From Variovorax boronicumulans (GTDB lineage Bacteria > Pseudomonadota > Gammaproteobacteria > Burkholderiales > Burkholderiaceae_C): DNA of 64,000 bases. The stretch is from NCBI RefSeq assembly GCF_030812215.1, contig NZ_JAUSSG010000004.1:186001-250000 (forward strand), read 5' to 3'. Shown piece by piece: positions 1 to 7,959 of this stretch (positions are counted from its first letter, which is position 1; the number at the start of each line of letters is the position of its first letter). Under the pieces are notes generated by a model, which saw only the letters and a program-made list of their open reading frames with translations, was not told where the DNA came from and ran no database searches. Both the position numbers and the translations under genes were made by a program.

Positions 1-35
1 GCCTGGGTGATGTTGTCTTGATTGAGGTTGCGCAT
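1..35 (-). CDS. Probable hydroxyquinol/catechol 1,2-dioxygenase, N-terminal fragment
   Basis: Only the first 11 codons lie in the window (MRNLNQDNITQ), read leftward from an ATG at 35. An AAGGAGA ribosome binding site sits just upstream (about 43-49 on the + strand as its complement). This N-terminus resembles from memory that of intradiol dioxygenases of the hydroxyquinol 1,2-dioxygenase type, which open hydroxyquinol to maleylacetate. That identity fits the maleylacetate reductase and gamma-resorcylate decarboxylase found a few kilobases to the right. The evidence is a short peptide plus context, so the call is tentative; the rest of the gene is outside the window. Confidence 0.45.
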   Translation of the reverse strand, partial: MRNLNQDNITQ

Positions 36-413
36 CGTGGCTGTCTCCTTGTTCCTGCCGTAGCCGTGTCTGCCGTGTCCGGCTTTTCGAGGGTGCTGCG
101 GACTGTAGGCCGCACGCCGCGCACCCGAAAGCGCCACGGCGCAAATGATTTTTCCGCCCAGCGGAACGGTCGCGGCATCGGTGGGCGCGTGTCGCCGCTC
201 AATGCCGCTGGCGTTCCGAAAAAAAAGTCCCCCACGTTACGTAACAAACGACGAAAGCAGCTCGCTGCATGGCCCGGAGCCGGCCTCTCCAGGCACCGAA
301 AAGTCTTTTGAAATCAACCACATAACCCGCTTGCAGCGAATGCGCCAGAGGCCGGGTGCGCGGGCGGCACGCATGTTGCGCTTTGTGCCTCCTTATTCCT
401 CGAGGAGGTCGCC
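36..413. other. Intergenic region between divergent genes
   Basis: This 378-base gap separates the leftward dioxygenase start from the rightward repeat-protein gene. No convincing open reading frame lies in it. It contains a perfect 10-bp palindrome GTTACGTAAC at 236-245 that could be a regulator site, and a strong GAGGAGG ribosome binding site at 402-408, five bases before the ATG at 414. Promoters for both flanking genes presumably lie here, but I could not assign -35/-10 boxes. Confidence 0.5.
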
Positions 414-3275
414 ATGATCACAACCACCCAAGCCCCCGTCGGCTCGATCCCGGCAGCTGCCGACAACGGTGCGGCCCCCGTGGTCCTTGCCCAGGCCAGC
501 GTCACGCCGATTGCGCCCATGGGTGCGGCCGCGACGACGGCGGCGCCCTCCGTGCCCCCGAGCCTCGGTTCGTTGTCCAACGCCACGCCCGGCACGGTGG
601 TCGTGCGCGACGGCGTGCGGATTCCGGTGGACGGCAGCCAGAGCCTGATGGCCGGTGACCGCGTGATCGTTCCCGACGGCGGCCACGCCAACGTGCTGTT
701 CCCCGGCTCCACGACCAACAAAGCGCCGCTCGCGGGCGTGTTCGAAGGCGGCACCGACGCCACCATCGGCTCGACCAAGCTCCCCGGCGGCCTGGAGCAG
801 GTGAATGTGGATGTGGCTGCCGGCAACCTGGAGGTCACGCCGGCCGACAGCGATGCCGACGCCGCCGCCGTGGCGGTGACCAAGAAGGCCGCGGGCGGCA
901 GCGGCATCGGGCTGGGCGAATTCGCGCTCGGCGCGCTGGGCGCGGTTGCCCTCGGCGCTGCATTGAGCGGCGGAGGCGACGGCGGCGGCGGTGTTTCCTT
1001 CCTCGCTCCGGGCATCGGCGAAGGCGACGCGGACGCCGATGCGGATGCGGATGCCGACGCGGATGCGGACGGAGATGCGGATGCGGATGCGGATGCGGAT
1101 GCGGACGCGGATGCCGACGCGGATGCCGACGCCGATGCCGACGCCGACGCTGACGCTGACGCTGACGCTGACGCTGACGCTGACGCTGACGCTGACGCTG
1201 ATGCTGACGCTGACGCTGACGCTGACGCTGACGCTGATGCGGATGCCGACGCCGACCACCTGCTCGATCCGGGCGACGGCGCCGTGGGCCATCTGGTCGG
1301 CGCGCTGGACGACCTCCTCGGACTGGGCGGCGGCAACGGCGCGGCCCGGGCTGCCTCCAGTTCGTCCGGCACGCTGGGGTCGCTGATGCCCACCGTCGAC
1401 GGCCTGACGGACCTGGTGGACGACGTGCTCTCGCCGATCGCGGGCAACGAGTTCACGGCCAACGATCCGAACGAATTCGATCCGGTGGACGAGACGGTCG
1501 AGAACGTGCTCGTGGACATCGGCGGCGTGCTGACCCCGGTGGTCGACGGCCTGCTGGGCAACGGCCTGACGGATGCGCTCATCGACTCGCTGGTCGGCCA
1601 GGTCGACTACCTGACCGATGCGCTCGGCAACATCCTGGAGAACGTGCTGGGCAGCGAAGGCCTGCTCGGCGGCGTGACCACCGGCCTCGGCATCGACGGA
1701 CTGGTGGACGGTTTGATCGGCGACGACGGCGTGGTCGGCCAGGTGCTCGAAGGCCTGTTGGGCGATGACGGTTTGTTGGGCGGCCTCCTCGGCGACGACG
1801 GTCTCCTCGGCGGGGTGTTGGGTGACGACGGCCTGCTGGGCGGCTTGCTTGGCGGTGAAGGCGGTCTCCTCGGCGGCGTGCTGGGTGATGACGGTCTCCT
1901 GGGCGGCTTGCTTGGCGGCGAAGGCGGTCTCCTTGGCGGCGTGCTGGGCGATGACGGTCTCCTGGGCGGCTTGCTTGGCGGCGAAGGCGGTCTCCTCGGC
2001 GGCGTGCTGGGCGACGACGGCTTGCTCGGCGGCCTACTTGGCGGCGAGGGCGGGCTCCTTGGTGGCGTGCTGGGTGATGACGGCCTGCTGGGTGGCTTGC
2101 TCGGCGGCGATGGCGGCCTCCTCGGTGGCTTGCTCGGCGACGACGGCCTGGTGGGCGGCCTGCTTGGCGACGACGGGCTCGTTGGCGGATTGATCGGCGG
2201 AGACGGCGCGCTGGCCGGCCTGCTGGGCAGCGAAGGCCTCTCCGGCGGACTGCTCGGCGAAGGCGGACTCGTGGACGGTCTGCTCGGCCCAGACGGCGTG
2301 GTTGGCGGTCTGCTCGGTGGCGACGGCGGTCTCCTCGGCGGCGTGCTGGGCGGTGAAGGCGGGCTCCTTGGTGGCGTGCTGGGCGACGACGGCCTGCTGG
2401 GCGGATTGCTCGGCGGCGAAGGTGGTCTCCTTGGCAGCCTCCTCGGTGACGACGGCCTTCTGGGTGGTGTCCTTGGTGGCGACGGCGGCCTGCTCGGCGG
2501 TGTATTGGGCGACGACGGCCTGCTGGGTGGATTGCTTGGCGGCGACGGCGGTCTCCTCGGTGGCCTGTTGGGCGACGATGGCCTCCTGGGCGGACTGCTC
2601 GGCGGTGATGGCGGCCTGCTCGGCGGCGTGTTGGGCGACGACGGCCTCCTGGGTGGACTGCTCGGCGGTGATGGCGGCCTGCTCGGCGGCGTACTCGGTG
2701 AAGACGGCATCGTCGGCGGCCTGCTCGGCGGCGACGGCGGTCTCCTCGGCGGCGTCCTCGGCGAAGACGGCATCGTCGGCGGCCTGCTCGGCGGCGACGG
2801 TGGTCTCCTCGGCGGCGTCCTCGGCGAAGACGGCATCGTCGGCGGCCTGCTCGGCGGCGACGGTGGTCTCCTCGGCGGCGTACTCGGCGAAGACGGCATC
2901 GTCGGCGGCCTGCTCGGCGGCGACGGCGGTCTGCTCGGCAGCGTTCTCGGCCAGGACGGCCTCGTCGGCAACCTGCTCGGCGGCCTGCTGGGCGGCAACG
3001 GCCCGGCGGCCAACATCCTGGAGCCGGTCTCGTCGCTCACCGATGCCATCGAGCCGGCCGCAGCCAGCGCGACGCACGCGGTGTCCAGTGCCGCAGCGCC
3101 GGTGACCGACATCCTGGCCGGCGCAGGCTCGACCCTCGCGCCTGTGACCGCCGTGGTGGAAGGCGTCGGGCAGGCAGTCACCCCGCTGGTGACCGAGGTC
3201 GTGACCCCGATCACCAGCCTGGTCGACCATGCGGTGTCGCCGGTGACGAACATCCTGCACGGCCTGCTGGGCTGA
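414..3275 (+). CDS. Large repeat-rich surface-type protein with Asp-Ala and LLGG repeats
   Basis: A 953-residue protein, probably exported or surface-associated. Residues about 45-145 ([13 protein letters not shown]... LMAGDRV... ANVLFPG) resemble the N-terminal retention module of LapA-like type I secreted adhesins; this is a resemblance, not a verified match. A hydrophobic Gly/Ala stretch follows at about 160-185. Residues 205-281 are almost pure Asp-Ala dipeptide. Residues about 440-862 are near-identical units built on LLGG-(D/E)-(D/G)-GLLGG-(V/L)LG, with regularly spaced acidic residues. The C-terminus (about 863-953) is a non-repetitive Val/Thr/Pro-rich tail. No classical signal peptide or RTX calcium-binding nonapeptide is evident. 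The start is set by GAGGAGG five bases upstream, and a strong terminator follows at 3310. Function unknown; cell-surface, biofilm or ion-binding roles are guesses. Confidence 0.75.
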   Translation: MITTTQAPVGSIPAAADNGAAPVVLAQASVTPIAPMGAAATTAAPSVPPSLGSLSNATPGTVVVRDGVRIPVDGSQSLMAGDRVIVPDGGHANVLFPGSTTNKAPLAGVFEGGTDATIGSTKLPGGLEQVNVDVAAGNLEVTPADSDADAAAVAVTKKAAGGSGIGLGEFALGALGAVALGAALSGGGDGGGGVSFLAPGIGEGDADADADADADADADGDADADADADADADADADADADADADADADADADADADADADADADADADADADADADADADHLLDPGDGAVGHLVGALDDLLGLGGGNGAARAASSSSGTLGSLMPTVDGLTDLVDDVLSPIAGNEFTANDPNEFDPVDETVENVLVDIGGVLTPVVDGLLGNGLTDALIDSLVGQVDYLTDALGNILENVLGSEGLLGGVTTGLGIDGLVDGLIGDDGVVGQVLEGLLGDDGLLGGLLGDDGLLGGVLGDDGLLGGLLGGEGGLLGGVLGDDGLLGGLLGGEGGLLGGVLGDDGLLGGLLGGEGGLLGGVLGDDGLLGGLLGGEGGLLGGVLGDDGLLGGLLGGDGGLLGGLLGDDGLVGGLLGDDGLVGGLIGGDGALAGLLGSEGLSGGLLGEGGLVDGLLGPDGVVGGLLGGDGGLLGGVLGGEGGLLGGVLGDDGLLGGLLGGEGGLLGSLLGDDGLLGGVLGGDGGLLGGVLGDDGLLGGLLGGDGGLLGGLLGDDGLLGGLLGGDGGLLGGVLGDDGLLGGLLGGDGGLLGGVLGEDGIVGGLLGGDGGLLGGVLGEDGIVGGLLGGDGGLLGGVLGEDGIVGGLLGGDGGLLGGVLGEDGIVGGLLGGDGGLLGSVLGQDGLVGNLLGGLLGGNGPAANILEPVSSLTDAIEPAAASATHAVSSAAAPVTDILAGAGSTLAPVTAVVEGVGQAVTPLVTEVVTPITSLVDHAVSPVTNILHGLLG
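1026..1256 (+). repeat. In-frame GAYGCN hexanucleotide array encoding (Asp-Ala)n
   Basis: Seventy-seven codons alternate Asp and Ala with a single Gly interruption. The core from about 1146 to 1238 is nearly pure GACGCT with one GATGCT. Because the unit is six bases, gain or loss of units keeps the reading frame, so the array can change protein length but cannot switch the gene off by frameshift. Confidence 0.9.
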
Positions 3276-3309
3276 TCCAGCCGCGCCGAGGCGAACGGCA
3301 TGAAGCAAG

Positions 3310-3337
3310 GAGGGACCGGCAACGGTCCCTCTTTTCT
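3310..3337 (+). terminator. Rho-independent terminator of the repeat-protein gene
   Basis: A perfect 9-bp stem (GAGGGACCG / CGGTCCCTC) with a GCAA tetraloop is followed directly by TTTTCTT. It lies 35 bases past the stop codon at 3275 and points rightward. Confidence 0.9.
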
Positions 3338-3461
3338 TGTGCGCGCCGCAGCCATCGCGGCGCATCGGGCGGCCTCCTAGAATCACCGGCTCGGTGGCCC
3401 GGCAAGACAACCGCCGGAATCGGCCGCCCCAAGCCAAGCCCCCCGGAGACACACACCCGCC

Positions 3462-4391
3462 ATGGACCGCTGGACCGAAATCGCCCTGCTCGTGCAGATC
3501 GCCGATGCCGGCAGCCTGAGCCGCGCGGCCGAGGCGCTGGGCCTCTCGAACGCCGCCGCGAGCCGCCACCTGAGCGCGCTCGAAGCCCGACTCGGCGCGC
3601 GGCTGGTGGAGCGCAACACGCGGCGGCTTTACCTCACCGAGACCGGCCGCGAGTTCTGCGTGCGCGCCAAGTCGATCCTGGCCGACCTGGCCGATGCCGA
3701 ATCGACGGTGAACGCCACGGCGCTCAATCCGACCGGCGTGCTGCGCATCACGGCCTCGCTCTCGTTCTCGATCCACCACATCGCGCCGCTGCTGCGCGAA
3801 TACACGCAGCGCTACCCGGGCGTGACGGTGCATGTGGAGGCGGCCAACCGCTACTTCGACCTGATCGACAACAACATCGACGTGGCGATCCGCACGCGCG
3901 AGTACGAGCCCGATTCGAACGTCACGATCCGCCGGCTGGGCGAGACGCGGCGCATCCTCGCGGCGTCGCCGCGCTACTTTGCGCAGCACGGTTTTCCGAA
4001 GACGCTGGACGACCTCAAGCAGCACAAGCTCTTGATCTACACGCACGCCAACAACCCCAACGAGCTGCGCTTCACGCGCAAGGGCGAGACGCACACGGTG
4101 TCGATCGCCGGCCTGCTCGAATCGAACGACGGCCAGGTGCTGCGCGCCGCCGCGCTCGACGGCATGGGCATCCTGGTGCAGCCGACCTACATCGTCTACG
4201 AAGACATCGTGGCCGGCCGCCTCGTGCCCACGCTGGACGACTGGGACCTGCCGCACCTGACCATCAACCTGGCGTACCCGAGCCGCAAGCACCTGTCGGC
4301 GAAGGTGCGCAGCTTCATCGACTTCATGGCGGCCCACTTCCAGAAAATGGACTACGAGCGCAAGTGGACCAGCCACTTCGGCAGCCACTGA
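3462..4391 (+). CDS. LysR family transcriptional regulator
   Basis: A 309-residue protein of typical LysR length. The N-terminal winged helix-turn-helix is clear at residues about 3-62 (ADAGSLSRAAEALGLSNAAASRHLSALE), followed by the linker helix and the two-lobed effector-binding domain to the end. It belongs to the LysR branch with the FSIHHIAPLL... YPGVTV pattern, in which members often control oxidoreductase or DoxX-type genes. A DoxX gene follows in the same direction 124 bases downstream, so it may be a target, but the regulator could equally act elsewhere. The ATG at 3462 matches the conserved family N-terminus. A possible TAGAAT -10 element lies at 3378-3383 with no clear -35. Confidence 0.9.
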   Translation: MDRWTEIALLVQIADAGSLSRAAEALGLSNAAASRHLSALEARLGARLVERNTRRLYLTETGREFCVRAKSILADLADAESTVNATALNPTGVLRITASLSFSIHHIAPLLREYTQRYPGVTVHVEAANRYFDLIDNNIDVAIRTREYEPDSNVTIRRLGETRRILAASPRYFAQHGFPKTLDDLKQHKLLIYTHANNPNELRFTRKGETHTVSIAGLLESNDGQVLRAAALDGMGILVQPTYIVYEDIVAGRLVPTLDDWDLPHLTINLAYPSRKHLSAKVRSFIDFMAAHFQKMDYERKWTSHFGSH

Positions 4392-4411
4392 CACGGCCTT
4401 TCACCCAAAGA

Positions 4412-4427
4412 TGTGCGTAAACGCACA
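4412..4427. promoter_or_regulatory. Palindromic site TGTGCG-N4-CGCACA upstream of doxX-like gene
   Basis: The sequence TGTGCGTAAACGCACA is the core of a longer perfect palindrome (4410-4429, 9-bp arms around AA). It sits 84 bases before the doxX start at 4516. Half-sites of TGTG/CACA spacing are typical of Crp/Fnr-family operators. A near-identical copy lies at 7463-7478, and a Crp-family gene lies between the two copies. Confidence 0.6.
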
Positions 4428-4515
4428 TCCCGCTTTCTGGCAGGTCCGCACACTGGAACCGCAACCGCCGCATTCCGTGGCGGACCCTTCCTTTTTCAAG
4501 TTCCAAGGATCTGCC

Positions 4516-4986
4516 ATGAACACCGTAGCCACCAACACCTCGCGTGCGCCGATCGAATCGCCGTCGCTCGCCTCCTTCTCCCCCGCCGCGCAGGACGACG
4601 CCGGCAAGCTGCTGCTGCGCGTGACGATCGGCGTGCTCGTGCTGCTGCACGGCATCTTCAAGCTCTCGGCCGGGGTGGGCTTCATCGGCGGCATGCTGGC
4701 CAAGGCGGGCCTGCCGGGCGGGCTCGCCTACCTCGTGTACGTGGGCGAAATCGTGGCGCCGCTGCTGCTGATCGCCGGTTTCTGGACGCGTGCCGCCGCG
4801 GGCGTGATCGTCATCAACATGATCGTGGCCCTCGGCCTCGTGCACATGGCCGACCTGTTCGCGCTCACCAAGCAAGGCGGCTGGGCGCTGGAACTGCAGG
4901 GCCTGTACCTGTTCGGCGCGCTGAGCGTGGTGCTGCTGGGCGCGGGCCGCCTGAGCGTCGGCGGCACGAACGGACGCTGGAACTGA
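4516..4986 (+). CDS. DoxX family membrane protein
   Basis: A 156-residue integral membrane protein of the DoxX family with four predicted hydrophobic segments (about residues 33-52, 68-90, 95-112 and 127-145). Family members often accompany quinone-linked or redox-stress systems, but the biochemical role is not settled. The ATG at 4516 is preferred over the upstream in-frame start at 4411 because the latter lies inside a regulatory palindrome and adds non-family sequence. AAGGAT just upstream can act as a weak ribosome binding site. It lies downstream of a LysR gene and converges on the Crp-family gene. The upstream palindrome suggests control by that Crp-type regulator. Confidence 0.85.
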   Translation: MNTVATNTSRAPIESPSLASFSPAAQDDAGKLLLRVTIGVLVLLHGIFKLSAGVGFIGGMLAKAGLPGGLAYLVYVGEIVAPLLLIAGFWTRAAAGVIVINMIVALGLVHMADLFALTKQGGWALELQGLYLFGALSVVLLGAGRLSVGGTNGRWN

Positions 4987-4995
4987 TCCGCCGGT

Positions 4996-5751
4996 TCAGC
5001 CGGTGTCGCCGCGCACCTGCGAGACCATGAGCTCCAGGCGGGCGGCGTCGGCGACCAACAGCGCCTTGCCGTCCTTGCGCAGCACGCCGCTGCGCACCAG
5101 CACATTGAGCTCGCGCGTGACTTGCTCGCGGTTCGTGCTGATCTGGCTGGCCAACGCCGCATGCTTGGGGGCCGGCTCCAGCCGGGCCTGGTTGCCTTCG
5201 ACGCCGGCGGCGCGCGCAAGGCGCAGCAGTTCGGCATGCAAGCGGTTCTGCACACCGAGGGTGCTCAGGTCGATCACACGTTCGGAGAGCTGGCGCACGA
5301 GCGACGCCAGCCGCTGCATCACCCGCTCGGCGACCAGCGGCTCGTCGCGCAGCAGGGCCATGAAGGCCGGGCGGTCGAGGCTGGCGACCACGCTGGGCTC
5401 CAGCGTCACCACGTCGGCGGAGCGCGGGCCGCCGTCGATGGCGGCGATGTCGCCGAAGTACTGGCCGGCCTCGGCATCGCGGAACGTCACCTGCCGGCCA
5501 TTGGCCGAATAGGTCGTCACCCGCACCCGGCCCGAGACCAGCAGGAACACTTCACCCTGCTGCTCGGCGCGCAGCAGCAGCGGCTTGCCGGCCTCCACGC
5601 TGTGCCACAGGCACTGCCGGGCGAGCAGGTCCAGGCGCTGGTCGGAGAGGCCTTCGAGCAGCGCGATCTGGCGCAGCGCGAGGCTGGAGCGGGGGGTGGG
5701 TGGTTCGGGTGTGGCCATGCCGGTCGATCGAGGCGTCTGAGGCGCGCGCAT
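4996..5751 (-). CDS. Crp/Fnr family transcriptional regulator
   Basis: A 251-residue regulator with an N-terminal cyclic-nucleotide-binding beta-roll (about residues 28-145: VEAGKPLLL... GEVFLLVSGRVRV... GQYFGDIAAIDGGPRSADVV) and a C-terminal winged helix (about 165-235: ALASQISTNREQVTRELNVLVRSGVL). No Fnr-type N-terminal cysteine cluster is present. The segment FGDIAAIDGGPRSA corresponds to the phosphate-binding cassette; whether it keeps cAMP-binding residues needs modelling. The start at 5751 has GAG upstream; an alternative ATG lies at 5718. It is divergent from a class III cyclase gene with only about 30-60 bases between starts, which suggests a cyclase-receptor pair. Confidence 0.9.
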   Translation of the reverse strand: MRAPQTPRSTGMATPEPPTPRSSLALRQIALLEGLSDQRLDLLARQCLWHSVEAGKPLLLRAEQQGEVFLLVSGRVRVTTYSANGRQVTFRDAEAGQYFGDIAAIDGGPRSADVVTLEPSVVASLDRPAFMALLRDEPLVAERVMQRLASLVRQLSERVIDLSTLGVQNRLHAELLRLARAAGVEGNQARLEPAPKHAALASQISTNREQVTRELNVLVRSGVLRKDGKALLVADAARLELMVSQVRGDTG

Positions 5752-5780
5752 TATGCTCGGGTGCCGCTTCGAACCCGTTC

Positions 5781-7451
5781 ATGGACAGACGTTCCCCTCC
5801 CGCTCCCCGTTCCGCTTTTTCGCTGAGACCGCCGACACGGCGCAATCTTCGCTGGGCGAGCGGACTGGTGCTGATGGGCTACGTGACGGCTCACCTGCTG
5901 AACCATTCGCTGGGCATCTATTCCTTCGACCTTGCCGAGAGCGTGCTGCGCGTCGCGCAGAAGTTCTGGCACAGCCTGCCGGGCACCGTGCTGCTCTACG
6001 GCGCGGCCCTCACGCACCTCGCACTCGCCGTGATTGCGCTGTGGGAGCGGCGCACGTTGCGCATGCCGCCGCTGGAGGCCCTGCGCGTGCTGCTGGGTTT
6101 TGCGCTGCCGCTGCTCATCGCCACCCACCTGACTGCCATACGCGGCGCCTACGAGGCCTATGGCATCGACGGCTCCTATGTCCGCGTGGTCTGGGGGTTG
6201 TGGAGCCTGCCGGGTGCGGCCGCGCAGTTCAGCCTGCTGCTCGCGGCCTGGAGCCACGGCTGCCTCGGCCTGCACTTCGCGTTGCGGGCGCAGCCGCTGT
6301 ATCGGCGCTTGTCTTACCTGCTGCTGGCCATCGCGGTGGTGCTGCCGCTGACGGCGGCGATGGGCTTCATCTCGATCGGGCGCGAGTTCCAGTGGACCGG
6401 CGTGCCGACCGTGCCGGTGCCTACGGCTTCGCAGGCGCAAGCCCTCGGCAAGGCCGAACAGAGCCTCAAGTGGCTCTATGTACTGGCGCTGCTCGCACTG
6501 CTCTCGGCACGCTGGGGGCGCAACTGGTTCGCACGCCTGTCGCGCCAGCCGTCCATCGCGCTGCGCTACCCCGACCGCACGGTGCAGGTGCCGCGCGGCT
6601 GGAGCGTACTGGAGGCGAGCCGTTCGCACGGCATCGCGCACGTGTCGATCTGCGGCGGCCGCGCGCGCTGCTCCACCTGCCGCGTGCGCGTGGTCGGCGC
6701 GCCCGAGCACATCGGCGAGCCGGGCCGGGACGAACAACGCACGCTCGAGCGCGTGCGCGCGCCGGCCGACGTGCGCCTGGCCTGCCAGTTGCGCCCGCAA
6801 GGCGACATCGAGGTCACGCCGCTCTTTGCGCCATTGCCCAACGAAGGCCGGCCCGCACCGGTCGGCAGCTTCGGGCGCGAGCGCGACGTGGCGATCCTCT
6901 TCGTCGACCTGCGCCGCTGGTCGGGCCTCTCGGAACGGCAGTGGCCCTTCGACCTCGCCTATGTGCTGGACCGCTACTTCGCCATCGTGGGCGCGGCCGT
7001 GCGCGAGAGCGGCGGCGTGCCCAACCAGTTCATCGGCGACAGCGTGATGGCGATCTTCGGCCTGGAGACCGACCTGCCCACCGCATGCAGGCAGGCGCTG
7101 CGCGCGACCACCCTCATCGCGCAGCGCATGGACGCGTGGAGCGAAGGCTTCGAAGCGCAGTTCGGGCAGCGCCTCGCGTTCGGCATGGGCCTGCATGCGG
7201 GGCGCGCGGCAGTCGGCGAAGTGGGCTACCTGGAGACCACCACCTTCACCGCCATCGGCGAAGTGGTGAACACCGCGAGCCGCTTGCAGGACCATTCGAA
7301 GACGGCCGCATCGCGCCTTGTCGTCTCGCTGTTCGCGGCGCAACAGGCCGGCGTTGCGGACACGATGGGCGCGTGCGAAACGCTCACCGTGCGAGGCCGC
7401 TCCGAGCCGCTTCAAGTGCTGTATCTGCAACCTGAAGTCCTTCCCGCGTAG
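5781..7451 (+). CDS. Membrane-anchored [2Fe-2S] ferredoxin / class III adenylate-guanylate cyclase
   Basis: A 556-residue three-part protein. Residues about 20-255 form a membrane domain with several helices and conserved histidines (VTAHLLNHSLG, ATHLTAIRG, AWSHGCLGLHF), reminiscent of diheme cytochrome b membrane anchors. Residues about 265-345 are a plant-type [2Fe-2S] ferredoxin with cysteines 291, 297, 300 and 335 in the CX5CX2C...C pattern. Residues about 365-550 are a class III nucleotide cyclase domain (ILFVDLRRWSGLS; NQFIGDSVMAIFG; AIGEVVNTASRLQ). The architecture implies that cyclic nucleotide production is set by redox state, heme or iron-sulfur status. The start at 5781 is chosen because upstream in-frame codons overlap the divergent Crp-family gene. 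The product nucleotide, cAMP or cGMP, cannot be told from sequence alone. Confidence 0.88.
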   Translation: MDRRSPPAPRSAFSLRPPTRRNLRWASGLVLMGYVTAHLLNHSLGIYSFDLAESVLRVAQKFWHSLPGTVLLYGAALTHLALAVIALWERRTLRMPPLEALRVLLGFALPLLIATHLTAIRGAYEAYGIDGSYVRVVWGLWSLPGAAAQFSLLLAAWSHGCLGLHFALRAQPLYRRLSYLLLAIAVVLPLTAAMGFISIGREFQWTGVPTVPVPTASQAQALGKAEQSLKWLYVLALLALLSARWGRNWFARLSRQPSIALRYPDRTVQVPRGWSVLEASRSHGIAHVSICGGRARCSTCRVRVVGAPEHIGEPGRDEQRTLERVRAPADVRLACQLRPQGDIEVTPLFAPLPNEGRPAPVGSFGRERDVAILFVDLRRWSGLSERQWPFDLAYVLDRYFAIVGAAVRESGGVPNQFIGDSVMAIFGLETDLPTACRQALRATTLIAQRMDAWSEGFEAQFGQRLAFGMGLHAGRAAVGEVGYLETTTFTAIGEVVNTASRLQDHSKTAASRLVVSLFAAQQAGVADTMGACETLTVRGRSEPLQVLYLQPEVLPA

Positions 7452-7462
7452 TTGACGAAAGC

Positions 7463-7478
7463 GGTGCGCAAACGCACA
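7463..7478. promoter_or_regulatory. Second copy of GTGCGYAAACGCAC palindrome
   Basis: GGTGCGCAAACGCACA matches the 4412-4427 site at all but two positions. It lies 12 bases after the cyclase stop codon and 91 bases before the small periplasmic protein gene at 7569. Its position between genes and conservation with the first copy suggest a shared operator, most simply for the Crp-family regulator encoded between them. Confidence 0.6.
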
Positions 7479-7568
7479 GCGCGAACCACGATGCGGTTTC
7501 ACACTGCATCCCGTGGCAACGACGAATGTCCGCCGCCCACACAGCAGTCATTCAAAGGGACTTTCATC

Positions 7569-7928
7569 ATGAACACCAAGCAACTCATCGCTCTCTCCGC
7601 CGCCGCATTCGCCATGTTGGGCGCTGCGGGTGGCGCACATGCCGAAACCTACGAGGGCGTGCACGCGATCACCTCGGCCGCAGCCCGTGCCGATGTGCAG
7701 GCGCAAGCCGTGGTCACCGCACGCAGCGGCAACATCTATTCGGACGCTGCCGCCGAAGGCGTGACCATCGCCAATTCCACGCGCGACCGCAGCAGCGTGC
7801 GCGAAGAAGCCGTCGCCACCGCGCACGACCCACTGCAAAGCCTGGACAAGCGCGCGTTCTATCGCGACCAAGTGCCGTCGGCCTACAAGAAGCCCACGGT
7901 GTCGTTCACCCGCCAGGCCGGCCTGTAA
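7569..7928 (+). CDS. Small secreted periplasmic protein, DUF4148-like
   Basis: A 119-residue protein with a clear Sec signal peptide (MNTKQLIALSAAAFAMLGAA... ending near AHA, about residue 24), so it is exported. The mature part is short, polar and helical, with no recognisable catalytic motif; it resembles the small DUF4148-type proteins that are abundant in Burkholderiales. The upstream in-frame extension from 7452 is rejected because the signal peptide begins at 7569. A Crp-type palindrome lies 91 bases upstream. A second protein of the same general style (secreted, AEAVA repeats) is encoded at 26732-27169. Function unknown. Confidence 0.75.
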   Translation: MNTKQLIALSAAAFAMLGAAGGAHAETYEGVHAITSAAARADVQAQAVVTARSGNIYSDAAAEGVTIANSTRDRSSVREEAVATAHDPLQSLDKRAFYRDQVPSAYKKPTVSFTRQAGL

Positions 7929-7940
7929 GAACACCCTGCC

Positions 7941-7959
7941 GCGGCCCTGTCAGGGCCGC
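7941..7959. terminator. Palindromic hairpin between convergent genes
   Basis: A perfect inverted repeat GCGGCCCTG-T-CAGGGCCGC lies 12 bases after the small-protein stop codon and overlaps the last codons of the convergent maleylacetate reductase gene. No U-tract follows, so it may be a weak bidirectional terminator or a transcript-end stabiliser. Confidence 0.5.

Noticed and set aside
1026..1256. CRISPR array or satellite repeat
   Set aside because: The repeat unit is six bases, has no spacers, and lies in frame within a coding sequence.
1607..3355. Long leftward open frame rich in Pro, Ser and Arg opposite the repeat protein
   Set aside because: It is a by-product of the repetitive GC-rich coding sequence on the other strand; composition is low-complexity and no ribosome binding site or family features exist.
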